Positions 1 through 12,200 of a DNA stretch of 64,000 nucleotides are shown in pieces. Made by a program: the position numbers and the translations under genes. The number at the start of each line of letters is the position of its first letter. Position 1 is the first letter of the stretch. Origin of the DNA: Miscanthus floridulus (lineage: Eukaryota; Streptophyta; Magnoliopsida; Poales; Poaceae); NCBI RefSeq assembly GCF_019320115.1, contig NC_089587.1, positions 82,489,528 to 82,553,527 of the forward strand, written 5' to 3'. The notes below the pieces were generated by a model that did no database searches, had not been told where the DNA came from, and saw only the letters and a list, made by a program, of their open reading frames with translations.

Positions 1-253
1 TCCACCGGCCCCGCTGTGCCCTGCGGCCGACCTGTAGAGGGAGAAGGAGAGGAGCAAGAGGAAGAAAGAGAAGGGGGAGGAGGAAGAGGAAGAAAGAGAA
101 GGGGGAGGAGGAAGAAGAGGAAGGTGCCGACCCGACCGCCTGTCGATCCTCGCGCCGTTCCGACCACCCGTTGATCCTCGCGCTGCTGCGGTCATCCCCG
201 CCATCGTCGCCGGCCCTCGCTCTTGCCGTTCTTGCCGCCAAGGTAAGCCCTAC

Positions 254-600
254 CCTTGTAGTGTTAGTAGTAGTAGTAGTTAGTAGTGTTAGTAGTAGTT
301 AGTTGTAGTGTTAGTAGTAGTAGTTAGTAGTGTTAGTTGTAGTAGTTAGTAGTGTTAGTTGTAGGGTTAGAAGTAGTAGTAGTTAGTAAATAGTAGTAGT
401 TAGTAAGTAGTAGTGGTTGTTAGTAGTAGTTAGTAGTGTTAGTTGTAGGCTTAGTAGTAGTAGTAGTTAGTAAATAGTAGTAGTTAGTAGTAGTAGTTGT
501 TAATAGTTAAGTAGTTCTTAGTATTAGTACTGTTAGTAGTTAAGTAGTTGTTAGTAGTAGTGTTAGTAGTAGTTGTAGGGTTAGTAGTAATTGTTGTTGT
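254..600. repeat. GTA/GTTAGTAGT imperfect microsatellite tract in CACTA leader (copy 1)
   Basis: About 350 bp of imperfect GTAGTA, GTTAGTAGT and GTTAGTTGTAG units lie in the untranslated leader of the CACTA element. They follow directly on a splice-donor-like CAAGGTAAG at about 238-246, so the tract probably sits in a leader intron. Confidence 0.8.
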
Positions 601-1381
601 ACTACTTCAATACTTTCATCTACATGGAAAGAGAACTAAAGTACATGGCTCCTCTTGATATATTGGTGGTTGTTGGCCTTCGTGACCATGTTTGGTATAT
701 ATGTGGTTGTTGGCCTTTGTGCCATGTTTTTTGCAGATTTTGGGAACCTCCCCGTGCAGGGGAGGTGCTGCCAAAATTTTGAGTCGACACTAACCATTTT
801 TGCCCTTTTTGCAAGAGGACCTGTGGGAGGGACTCGGCGGCCCCGATCGTCTTCGTCGGTGCTACAGGTCTTCTTGCACCGCGTCGACTCGCCACTGCAC
901 CGACTCTCCACCGCCCCGCTACCCTGACCTCACCGGCACCCTAGGTATAACCCCTCTATCTGTATGTGGTCTTTGGTCGCGTAACCTAGTTAGGTGTCTC
1001 CCGTCCGAAAGAGATACGGTTGGAGGTATACAGATCTTTGTATATCTGCGACCGTATCTGTTTCGGATTGTCCACGTTTTTTGGACAGCCCGCGGATGCG
1101 TAGATGGGTTAGTTTTCATGGTCCGCTCCGGTCCGAGATGGTGTTTCGACATCACCCCCTGTTGTTCTCCGGATACACAATCTCCCTTGCAGGACGTGCA
1201 TCGGGAGAACAGCGGGGAGGTGCTGCCAAAATTCTGTCTCGGATAGGGAGCGAAGCATGGAAACTAACCTCATCTACGCATCTGCGGGTGGGATTAGGAC
1301 CTATCCTCACCTATTAGAGAGTAGGAACACCACGTAGATGCAATTGATGGTTACATTATTATGTGTTGTATATGTGGAAGG

Positions 1382-4300
1382 ATGGAAGACCGTCAGTGGA
1401 TGTACACGGGCTAGAGAAGCAGGAGTGACTTTGACATTGAGTGGGTGAATGGGACAGATGCTTTCTTGGAACATGCATGGAGCTCGGGTGTAGCTAAAGG
1501 ACATTCTAAACTTTGGTGTCCCTGTAGCAAATGTGACAACAATAGAAGGGTAGACAAGGTGACCATGGGTAAACATCTTGTGTACAATGGTTATATAGCT
1601 GGCTACCACCGGTGGATCCACCATGGTGAAGCAGATCGTATAAGAGCGGAGGTGGTGAGACCACGCCTCGAGGCTTTTGATGATGATGCCAGAGTAGCAG
1701 ACATGCTAGATGGCACTCACTAAGCTCACTTCACAGAAGGACGTGAGAAGGAGGAGATGGAGGAAGCCGCTAAGGCCTTCTACGAAATGTTGGACTCGGC
1801 ACAGAAACCCCTTCATGAGAGTACAACGGTTTCTCAGCTGGATGCCATTGGACGTGTTATGGGGTTGAAGGCCGAGTTAAATCTGAGTCGCGAAGGCTTT
1901 GATAAGATGTTGGCCATGTTTGGCAGCATGCTACTGGAGAAGCACATTCTGCCAAAGAACTTGCACGAGTCACAGAAACTACTTCGTATGCTTAAGATGC
2001 CATATGACAAGATACATGTTTGTTCGAAGGGGTGCGTCTTATTTAGAAAAGATCACAAGGATGCAAAGTACTATCCGAAGTGTAAATCCTCAAGGTACCT
2101 AGAGGTAGACTCTGGAGATGGCCAGAAGAGGCAGCTTACGATCCCCGCGAAAGTCCTACGGCACCTTCCGTTTGTGTTGAGGGTCCAACGGCTTTTCATG
2201 ACCGAGGAATCCGCGAAATAGATGATATGGCATAAAGAAGGTGTACGGTACAAGCCGATGGTGCATCCGTCCGATGCCGAAGCATGGACGTACTTTAATG
2301 ACAAACATCCTGACAAAGCAGCTGAGGCTCGTAATGTACGTGTCGCGCTGGCAATAGATGGGTTCAATCCTTATGGATAGTTGTCTGCCCCATACACATG
2401 TTGGCCCGTGTTTGTTATCCCCCTGAATCTCCCCCCGGCATCTTCTTTCAACGGCATAACGTCTTCTTGTCGTTGATAATTCCTAGACACCCGGGGAGTA
2501 ATATGGGTGTGTACATGGAGCCTATGATTAATGAATTGATCGACGCTTGGGAGAAGGGGGTATGGACATATGACCAAGCTACAAAATCATCCTTCAAGAT
2601 GCATGTTTGGTACCACTACTCCCTGCATGACTTCCTGGCGTATGGGTTATTCGCCGCCTGGTGTGTCCATGGGAAGTTCCCATGCCCAATATGCAAGGAA
2701 GTTGTGAGGTTCATTTGGTTGAATAAGGGTGGCAAGTATTCATCGTTCGACAGGCATCATCAATTCCTCCCTTCTAACCATCCATTCAGATAAGACATCA
2801 AGAACTTTACGAAAGGTGTTGCAGTGATAGACCCTAAACCGCGCATGAAGAGTGGTGCTGAGGTGCATGCTCAGATAGATGCTCTCGTGCCCAATGAAGG
2901 AGGTGGTTTTGTGGGATATGGTGAGGAACATATGTGGACTCATAAGTCCAGCTTGATGAGGCTCCCCTATTTCGATGACCTTCTTCTGCCACATAACATT
3001 GATGTAATGCACACCAAAAAGAATATCGTTGAGGCACTTTGGGGAACTCTCATGAACACTGACAAGTCTAAGGACAACGTTAAGGCTAGAGTGGACCTAG
3101 CGACGTTGTGTGATAGACCGAAGCAAGAGATGCGGCCTCCTAGTGGCCAAAACAAACAATGGAAAAGACCTAAGGTCAATTTCGTCTTGGAACCCGATCA
3201 AAGGAGGGAAGTACTAAAATGGATCAAGACGTTAATGTTCCCAGATGGATATGCAGCGAATCTGAGCAGGGGAGTGAACTTAGGCACTTTACGAGTCAAC
3301 GGGATGAAGAGTCATGACTACCACATATGGATTGAGCGGCTTCTTCCGGCGATGGTCCGAGGCTATGTCCCTGACCATGTCTAGCAAGTGCTAGCAGAGT
3401 TGAGCTTTTTCTTCCGTCAGCTTTGTGCCAAGGAGATATCTCGGACCGTCGCTCAGGACTTGGAAAAAGCGGCACCTGTGTTGCTCTGTAAGCTAGAGAA
3501 GATCTTTCCACCCGGCTTCTTCTTGCCCATGCAGCATTTGATTGTGCACCTCCCGTCCGAGGCATGTTTGGGGGGGGGGGCCGTGCAAGCCCGGTGGTGC
3601 TATCCAATCGAGAGATGTCTAAAGACTCTTCGCAAGAAATGTACAAATAAAGCCAGAATTGAGGCTTCCATTGCAGAGGCAAGTCTAAGAGAGGAGATGG
3701 CAAACTTCACAACACTATACTACAAGCTGAAACTTCCTAGCAATCATAATCCACTCCCTCGTTACAATGTTGGCGAAAATGAATGGACCCACAGCCTGTT
3801 CCAAGGCCAACTCGGCAGCACAAGTGGATCGACCAATAAGATATTGGGAAATGAAGAGTGGCGAAGTGTCATGCTATATGTGTTGACCAACCTTCCCGAG
3901 GTGCAGTTGTTCGTCAAGTAAGTTCTCAACGAACTTGTTTCAATACGCCCTGAATATTCTTCATGCAACCCCACTTATTCTCGTTCGGACAGGGAATTTG
4001 TTTGTGAGTCTTGGCATCAATCAAGGGATCCTACCTCGTAGGAACATGACACCCTTCTTTCTCGGGGTGCAGGTGCGGGGAGGCCTGATTTCATTTCTTG
4101 GTTCAAACAAAAGGTAATGTCCAATTTAGCTCCCACGTTCCATATTCCAAGTTTCTCGTTCGTTCGATTAATATAACGACCTATCATGCTTGAGCTTGCA
4201 GGCCCAGACTGACTCGTCCATGAATGAGGAGTTGAGACAGGTTGCATGCGGCTATGACGTTAGGGTGCAGTCATTTACCGGTTATGACGTGAACGGATAT

Positions 4301-4984
4301 CGCTTCCACACAACAAGATATGAGCAGACTCGGCCCAAATAGAAAACCACAAATAGCGGAGTTTGCATGCCTGGCACTGATGGCCTCGACTATCATGGTA
4401 GAGTTGAGGAAATCTATGAACTCTCATTTCATGGTCACAAACATAAACCTATCATGTTCAAATGCCACTGGTTTAATCCTCGAGAAATGAGACGGACCCC
4501 TCATCTTGGGCTAGTCGAGATTCGAGAAGATTCCGTCTATCCAGGAAAAGATGTCTACATTGTGGCTCAACAGGCCGTGCAGGTGTACTATACGCGATAT
4601 GCCAACCAAGACAAAGCAGATCTTAAGGGTTGGACTATTGTGCACCAGGTGTCTCCACACGATAAACTACCTGCCCCAAATGATGATGATTACAACTTCA
4701 ACGCAAACACATATGATGGACAGTTCTATCAAGAAGATGGGCTACCAGGCACGTTTGAGATAGTCTTACCCGAAGCGATCAAAATGGAAGTAGACAACGA
4801 AACAAAGGATGACGAGGTTGATGGAGATGTGGTGCAAAATGCCAAGGACATAGAAATGCTTGACCGATTAAGGCTAGGCAATGACGACAAAGACAACATA
4901 GAACCTTCAGATAGTGTTGCCCATTTGGACAATTTTGACAGTGATGATGACACCTATGATCCTAATCATGAAGATTATTCCTAA
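1382..4984 (+). pseudogene. Decayed CACTA TNP2-type transposase (copy 1)
   Basis: This is the catalytic transposase gene of an En/Spm element, now broken. The start is the ATG at 1382. An N-terminal transposase-associated, zinc-finger-like segment (WCPCSKC, about 1445-1720) is followed by the TNP2 region with its CP-C and DAEAW motifs (1757-3384). A DUF4218-like segment follows (about 3388-4111), then an intron (about 4112-4201, GT..AG), then a DUF4216-like segment ending in an acidic tail (4202-4984). In-frame stops lie at 1412, 1721, 2219, 2378, 2791, 3382, 3919, 4039 and 4340. One frameshift sits in the C-run near 2430. No active protein can be read. The copy at 46496-50098 has exactly the same lesions, so the damage predates the duplication. 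Confidence 0.88.
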
Positions 4985-5091
4985 TACATGCAATACTACA
5001 TTTGTTTTAGTTTGTGTTTTCTTTATTTATTTTGAATCTATTTCTAATATATATACTAATAAGTCTTGTTCATTCTTTGTGATTGCAGGTG

Positions 5092-7090
5092 ATGGCGAGC
5101 AGCCGTCCACGATGTGAGATGGCCTCCCTTTACGGGAGACCATGCCCTCCTATTTCAGACGAGGGGTTGGGGTTAGGGGTAGCATCCACAGGAGGTCAGA
5201 GGAGGAGGACTAGGGTCAGCAGGAGGCAGCGGACTCCTTCCCCGCCACCTTTAGATGAGGTGATGGAGGAGGAGCATGTGATGGCCATGCCCGAGGATGA
5301 GGTCGAGGACGAGGACGTCTGACAGACCAAGGACGAGGCGGCCGAGGACGAGGCAGCCGAGGACAAGGCCACCGAGGCCGAGGCCGCAGAGGTGACAGTT
5401 CTGCTACCCCAACTGTCTACCAGCGAGGTCCCGTGAGCCTCCCTCAGCCTTCGCTTCCTCGCAACCGGGCACTGATTCGCCCTATGGCAAAGAGGTAAGT
5501 AACTATAGATGTTATCACAACTACTTCATATGATAATGTTGGAAATCAAAAGAGGAACTGATAAATTTTCTTAATCACTTGTGCAGGGCCTGGTTGGTTT
5601 TGTCGGGTACTCCTGCATGCTCCCCCATGAGCATCCTTGGTGTTTTGTGCAGGAAATGGTACCCCGGCCTTATGAACATGTCCGAGGACGTGCGGGAGCC
5701 AGCCTACACGTGGGACAGGTACCAGTTGGCCCCTGACGATAGGTACCGCAACAAGCAGGAGCGGGTACTGGCGGAGTTTTGGGTAAGTCTCTCTCGCACA
5801 ACATTTTCATTGGGCAAGTCTTTTATTGAAATAATGAATGGATACATCGGTTTTGTATGCAGAGGTATTTCAAGCCGAAAGAAGGACTTGAGGCCTGGGC
5901 GGATCAGGCGGCTGCGTTGCCTGTAGGAAGTACGTCACCGACATGCACCACGAGGCACGCGTGCAGGCCCACAGAGACTACTACGCCGTGGTGTTGAAGC
6001 AGTCCATCAGCAAGCCTGATGCAAGACAGGTGGAGCTATCCCAGGCCCAGTACCTTGAGGTAGACGAAAAACATTAATAATGATTTGTTTTGAGATTAAG
6101 TCGGTTTAATTTTATCTTTTTCTATGTCAAATAATCGATGACTTGTAGGTGATTCCCTGGTGGTGCCGATCCCACTCCATGTGCTGGGAGATGATCGTGA
6201 ATAGGTGGTTGTCCAATGACTTCGCTGAGAACCATGCGAGGCAGCGGGACCAGTGTCTGCTGAGGTGAGGTGCTACTCACCATCAAGGTAGCTGTAGTCT
6301 CCCCGCCTACAAACAAGCATATGTAAGTGATTTCTTTTATCTTATTTGACGCTGAGTTCTGCCTTATTTCTCACCATACGCTGAGTTCTGCCTTATTTCT
6401 CACCATCTTGTCGTCTTACTCGCGGGAGGCTACACACCCGGGCGTGGAGGTCTCGGAGTTCTCTGCGTGGGCTATGTCCCACATGGGCAGGGCGTCTTCC
6501 TCTGTCTCCTTCGACCCGTCTGCCCTGCGCGAGGTGTACTCCGACCCGACCGTGCACACTAAGGTCCAAGAGTACACCTCAAAGGTGAGGGAGGTCCATG
6601 GGGAAGATTACGATGTGCGCACTGATCCCATTGATGCAGAGACCATCATGAGGCTAGGAGGAGGCAAGAAGCATGGGCGGCTATGGATTGCAGACGGCAC
6701 CATCGACTCCACCACTGTTCCCTCTCTCGACGTGCTCCGAGCATGGAGCACGAGCTCTAGCCAGCCCATACGCCCACGGCCTACTCCGTCACTGCAGTGG
6801 GTCGACGCTCTCGAGGTACATCCTGTTTTACTCGTCGTACGTTCATCTTTGCACACCTAAGTTATATTTGCATTACTGAAACATTGAAGTTTGTATTACA
6901 GGCCGAGCTGCAGGCCCAGAAGCTCATGGTCGAGGCTCAGAGCGCGCAGCTGCAGGCCCAGAGGGAAGCGTTCGCGGCCCAGGAGAGGAGGATGCAAGAA
7001 ATGGAGGCCTTCATGCGGAGTGTCCAGCAAGGGGGTGTACCTTTGCCGTTGGCAGCTCCTCCACCGCCTACTCCTACAGCCACTCCTGTA
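5092..7090 (+). pseudogene. CACTA TNPA-like gene (Ptta/En/Spm Transposase_24 type), truncated
   Basis: This is the second CACTA gene; in characterised elements its product binds the subterminal repeats. An intron acceptor (TTGCAG) precedes the ATG at 5092. Exon 1 encodes a basic/proline segment and then an acidic segment, with a TGA at 5320, followed by an Arg/Gly-rich stretch in another frame. Introns lie at about 5494-5587, 5785-5861, 6060-6149 and 6813-6901. The exons encode the family-typical segment around RYFKPKEGLEAW, a WWCRSH segment, and a Gln/Glu-rich coiled coil (about 6902-7020) ending in a proline-rich stretch. The final exon is absent because the element is cut at 7141; it survives in the other copy at about 52490-52578. 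Confidence 0.75.
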
Positions 7091-7141
7091 AGTATGAAAG
7101 TTCACTCTTACTAGATGCTTCCTTGACATACAACCATGGTT

Positions 7142-7882
7142 ACAATATCAATCTAGATTGGGCAGAGTGTGTACAAATATATAAAAGGTTCAAAACATGC
7201 AACACGGATAACTTAATGAATCTATTTAGATGTTGCCAATCTAATATAGAGCCGATAAAACTATCTCGCTTTCACTAAGCATATTAAGCAAACGCCTGCC
7301 GCATGGTATCTACTCATAAACAAAGCATAAGCAAAGACTTCTTAATTGTCAAGCAAAGATCCGCCACACGACCATTGAAAACAAACAAGACTACTTGCAT
7401 CACGTCTAAATCCACCGCATGATACTAAACATGATAACAAGGTTGTCGGAACTTACGGAGGTCGATGGATCGATGACTCCTCTCGAAGAACTCGACGACA
7501 CGACAAAAGGACTCGAAAGTTGGCACGGGGCCGGTTGTATTGATTTGGTTGTGTACCTCTCTTACAATGGTCAAGGGTCAATATTTATACCCTAGACAAA
7601 ACATGAGTCCTAGAGGACTACGATTTACAAAGGAACTTTTAAAAAACTTGGAAACTTACGATTCCTTACCCTAAACTTCTAGATTCTTTATTATTACAAC
7701 TTTCATCTTTCTGATCGGTCTTGCCTGCCATCTTCTATTTTCCTGAATGGAGTTACCGCCTTCTAGGGTAACCGACCACACAATCATTTAGCCGACCGCT
7801 TGTTTTGTTTGCCGAACACCCTTCTTCCCGCATGCGGGTCTACCTGTCATCTTCCAGAATCGACCAAAATCCAGTGTTAACA
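7142..7882 (-). mobile_element. Reverse-oriented LTR fragment (Tat/Ogre-like Ty3-gypsy)
   Basis: Read on the minus strand this begins TGTTAACACTGG at 7882 and has a TATA box (GGTATAAATA) near 7590. A T/A-rich transcribed leader follows, as in the U3-R-U5 layout of an LTR. It abuts the CACTA break at 7141 on one side and Tekay integrase coding sequence at 7883 on the other. No matching target duplication can be checked because the left end appears truncated. It contains no convincing gene. Confidence 0.6.
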
Positions 7883-9255
7883 GGAACCATTTGGTTCAAG
7901 AATAGAATATGTGTTCCATCTGACCCAGTGCTATGAGAGGAAATTTTGTCAGAAGCTCACGATTCTAAGTACTATATCTACCCTGGAGGTTCAAAAATGT
8001 ATCAAGATTTGAAGAAAACACTTTTGGTGGAAATGCATGAAGACAGACATTGCAGGACATGTGGCACGATGTGACACCTGTAATAGAGTCAAGGCTGAAC
8101 ATCAAAGGCCTGCAGGTTTGCTAAAGCCTCTTGACGTCCCGAGTGGAAGTGGGAGAGCATATCCATGGATTTCATAGTTGGATTGCCCCATTCACAGAAA
8201 GGCAATGATTCCATCTAGGTGATTGTTGATCGCTTGACCAAGATTGCTCACTTTGTACCAGTAAAGACCAAGACCAATGCCAAAAAATTAGCAGATCTAT
8301 ATATTGAGCATATTCTCAGACTGCATGGAGCTCCCTCTAGTATTATATCTGATCGTGGTCCTCAATTTGTGTCCCGATTCTAGGAAGCTCTGCACAAGTC
8401 CATTGGAACCAAACTTGATTTCAGCACTGCTTACCACCCATAGACAGATGGATAGACAGAACGAGTAAATCAGATCTTAGAAGACATGCTTCACGCTAGT
8501 GTACTGAACTATGGCTCTGATTGGGAGAAATGCCTACCCTATGCTGAGTTCTCCTACAACAACAGCTACCAAGCCAGTATTAAGATGTCACCATTTTGAA
8601 GCTCTGTATGGCAAACCATGTAAGAAACCTCTGATGTGGTCCCAACCGGGAGAAAGATCGTTCTTTGACTCTGCCAAGATTCAAGATGCCGAAGAAGGAG
8701 TTGCTCAAGTGAAGGAGAACTTGAGAATTGCTCAAAGTCGATACAAGAGCTATGCTGATAAAAGAAGAAGAGAACTTGAGTTCAATGTGGGGGACTTCGT
8801 CTATCTCAAGGTATCCCCTCTACGTGGAATGGTCAGATTCCATGTGAAAGGAAAGCTTTGCCCCTAGATTTGTTGGCCCATACAAGATTTGCAAGAGGAT
8901 TAGAAAGCTCGCCTACGAACTTGAGTTACCCGAGGAATTGATGGGTGTACATCCCGTATTCCATGTCTCACAGCTACGCAAGTGTTAAGAGTACCCGATG
9001 AAGTAGTCCCAACTGATACACTTGACATTCAAGATACACTTGAGTATAAAGAACATCCTATCAGAATTCTAGGTAGAGATACCAAAGAGACCCGTAGCAA
9101 GACTATTCCTATGTGCAAGATCCAATGGAGCAATCACACAGAGAGAGAAGCAACATGAGAAAAAGAGTCTGACCTCCGGCTACACTATCCTTATCTTTTC
9201 AAAGAGTACGTTACGCTATAATCTTGGGGACGAGATCCTGTTAAGGGGGTAGGAC
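7883..9255 (+). pseudogene. Tekay-type Ty3-gypsy integrase and chromodomain fragment
   Basis: This is the 3' part of a retrotransposon polyprotein that integrates element DNA into chromatin. Translated in pieces it shows the zinc-binding integrase N-terminus (CDTCNRVKAEHQ, about 8060-8105), then the catalytic core with the first Asp (about 8160-8220) and a SDRGPQF segment near 8350. The GPY-like module follows at about 8870-8970. A C-terminal chromodomain-like segment (about 9040-9180, containing KIQWSNHTEREATWE) is typical of Tekay chromoviruses. Several stops (for example in the first Asp region and at about 8866) and at least one frameshift break it. A polypurine tract (TTAAGGGGGTAGGA) at 9241-9254 leads into the 3' LTR. 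The 5' two thirds of the element are missing. Confidence 0.85.
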
Positions 9256-12200
9256 TGTAACAACCCAAAAGTCCACACACCAAAAATCACAACTACAAAA
9301 TTTTTCTTAAAAACCCCCATGTGATGATGAGTGACAATTGTAGGAGCCAACCCTAAGTGTTGCATTAGAAGTAACCCAACTAGACCAATTTCATGAGCCT
9401 GGCATGCCATTTGTTATCATGATTATCTAATTACTGAACAAATGAAACATAGCTCACATTGTCAAATCAAATAGTGATTTGGATTTTCATTTATTTTATG
9501 TCATGTCTAAAAACTCCTTTGAAGAAAACACCATGAAGAAATTATGACTTCAAACCAAGGGATAAATATTTAAAAAGGAAAAACTAATCCTATTTATTGT
9601 ATAACAAAACCACCCTATTTTTGTTATACAAAATAGCTAAATAAATTCCTAATATATGAAAGAGAATGAAGTGGGCCATATATCCAAAGACTCCAATGAA
9701 TAAGGTGCACCAAATTAGAATTCAAATTTCAAACCAAATTTAAATTCAAACAAAGGAGAGGAAAAAGAAAATAGAAAACAGTAAAGAAAAGAAAAAGGGG
9801 AGAAGGACACGCAGCTCAGGCCTCGTAGCCCAGCTTCTCGGCCCGCCAGCATAGCCCCGCTAGCGCGCAGCAAGCCGGCCCAACACGCACAGGCCTAGCG
9901 GCTAGCCCCGCACGCCGCTCACGCCCCGCGCCTCCCCACCTTCGCTCGCTGTCGCTGCCACTGGGCCCTGCACGTCAGCCGAGCGATGCTCACCCGCGCT
10001 CCCCTTTCTCTTCGCCCACAGTCGCTGCCAATGGACCTCGCATGACAGCCCACCCCTGCTCATCTTCCTCGTGCTCACGCTCAACCGCCAGCCAACCGAA
10101 GGCCAACAGCGATGGCAGAGCGGCCAGGGGGTCATTGCCCGGGCCATGGCCTTGCCCCCCTTGGCGCCACGCCCACGCAAACTCCGTGCCAACCACCCAC
10201 GCCCCGCGATGCCGCTCGATGCGCTCGGCGCAATCCCCAGCCATCCGCCTTGGAGCTCAGAGCTCCGGCTATAAAGCCACGACCTCGATTGCCCTAGTGT
10301 TCATCCCATCGCCCACCGCCACTTGGTGGCCATCCACTACGCACCCGAACTAAGAGAGGAGGGAGAAAGGGAAAGGAGAGGGAAGAAGCGCCGAAGCCAC
10401 TGCGGGGGGGGGGGGGGGGGGAGGAGGGTCGTCAGAGCCGAAGACGACGCCGTCGTCATCATCACTGACGTGGGCAATGCGGCACTGCACGGCTTTCGAA
10501 GCTGCACAACAGCAACTCTCCATTGCATCACCATCCTTCTTCCATGCCACCAACGGTGAGCCTCCCAGTCTCCCCCTTGCCGCCACCGGACATTACCGTG
10601 TCTGCCATGGCGCTCCACCCCGAGAGCGCGAAGGCCAGGGCCGTCTTCGGTCTGTAAGAACACTTACACCCACGCACACATCCATGACCGCACCGTGATC
10701 ACCCCGTTGGAGCCCGTGATTCACCCGTGCGCCTCGCCGTCATCTTCATGACCGCCGTGGCTGCCGAGAAGCCCCTAACGGCCACCTTGATGTCGAAGCC
10801 CCGCCTTGAGCCCTGGACAACCTTCACCGTGCACCCACGAATCCGCTAAAGCCCCTGTCTGCCTAGTTGAGCCACCGGAGAGCCTACAACTGCGACCTTG
10901 CCACCGGCGAACTCTGCCGAGCCGCCGTTCGCTGTGGCCAGCGCCTCGGTGAGCCCCGGCCGCCACCTGGACCCCACCATCGCAGTCGTCGTAGCCTGGG
11001 GTAGCCTTTCCCCTCCCCAATTGGGCACTAGCACTGCCACGAAGGCTCACGGCCAGCTCGCCGCCGACAGGAGCACCACCGCGGGAGAAAAATAGGGGAA
11101 CACCCCCTCACCGACCACTCGCACGTAAACCTAGTGCACGTGAACCATAGACAGAGGAAGAGAGGGGTGGACGCGGCTCACCGGAAGAAGACGCGGTCCA
11201 CCGTGGACTGGCGCATCCATCCACCGTGGACCGTGAACCGTGGACCACGACCTAGTGGAGGCCCATGGCCGTGATGTGGCTGCGCCACAGCATGCCACGT
11301 GTTCGGCCCGGCCTGGCCCAGACCGGCCCAACCCGAAGCCTATTTGAGACCCGGTCGTGTTGACCATTGACTAGTCAACGTTGACCGTTGACCTAGCCCC
11401 ACATGTCAGTGACACGGACACTTTGGACCCACACGACAGGCGCCGATGTCATGCTGACGTCACACGGGACCCACATGTCAGCAGCCCACGCAGCTAGGGT
11501 GACGTCATGCTAACGTCACGTTGACATCAGCTGCTGATGTCAGCAGCCCAGGCCCCACATGTCAGTGACCCTGACTGTTGACCGTTGACCGTTGGCCGTT
11601 GACTCGTCGTTGACCGACGTTGACTTTGACCGGACCCACCTGTCAGTGACCCAATAGCCTTTGGCCCCACCTGTCGGTGTGGACGACGTTGATGATGTCA
11701 TGCTGACATCAGCTGGACCCACCTGTCAGCTTGGAACCGTGATGCTGACGTCATGCTGACGTTAGCAAGCCACGTGAACCAACCACGGCATGACACGTGT
11801 CAGCCCAGGATTAATTCAGCCTTTTTCCATTTTTAGAAATAGATTTAAACTTCAGAAATTCATAACTAATTCATATGACCTCAGAAAAATACGAAACCAG
11901 GACCAAAATTCATCTAAAATCGAGCCCTACGTAATGAACCCATGTTTGAGTGCATTTGGCTCTTTTGAATTTTCATTGCTCCTTTGTGCTATTCTATAGA
12001 CGTCGCTAACGTGACTATAATACGATCGTTTGCAGACTCGGAGGAGCACCAGACCGACAAGGATCATGAGTACCGTGAGGAGTATGGAGACGACTACACT
12101 GAAGGTGCCACATCCCACTCAATCTCATAGCACCTATTACACATGGCTAAAATAGAAATGCTAGTGCTTTACTTTGTTGTTATGATCACACTATGGTAGA

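Larger units (their letters stand above)
1..7141 (+). mobile_element. Truncated CACTA (En/Spm) element, copy 1
   Basis: This stretch matches 45115-52255 of the complete CACTA element further right with a constant offset of 45,114. Every reading frame I compared is the same, so there are no indels over 7.1 kb and no visible substitutions. It enters the window already inside the element, in the GC-rich leader. It then carries a TNP2-type transposase gene and a TNPA-like gene. Homology stops abruptly after 7141, inside an intron of the second gene, where the complete copy enters a short tandem repeat. The right terminal repeats and the TTTGCCGAGTG array are therefore missing, and the left end lies outside the window. 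The junction may be a real deletion or an assembly join. Confidence 0.9.
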
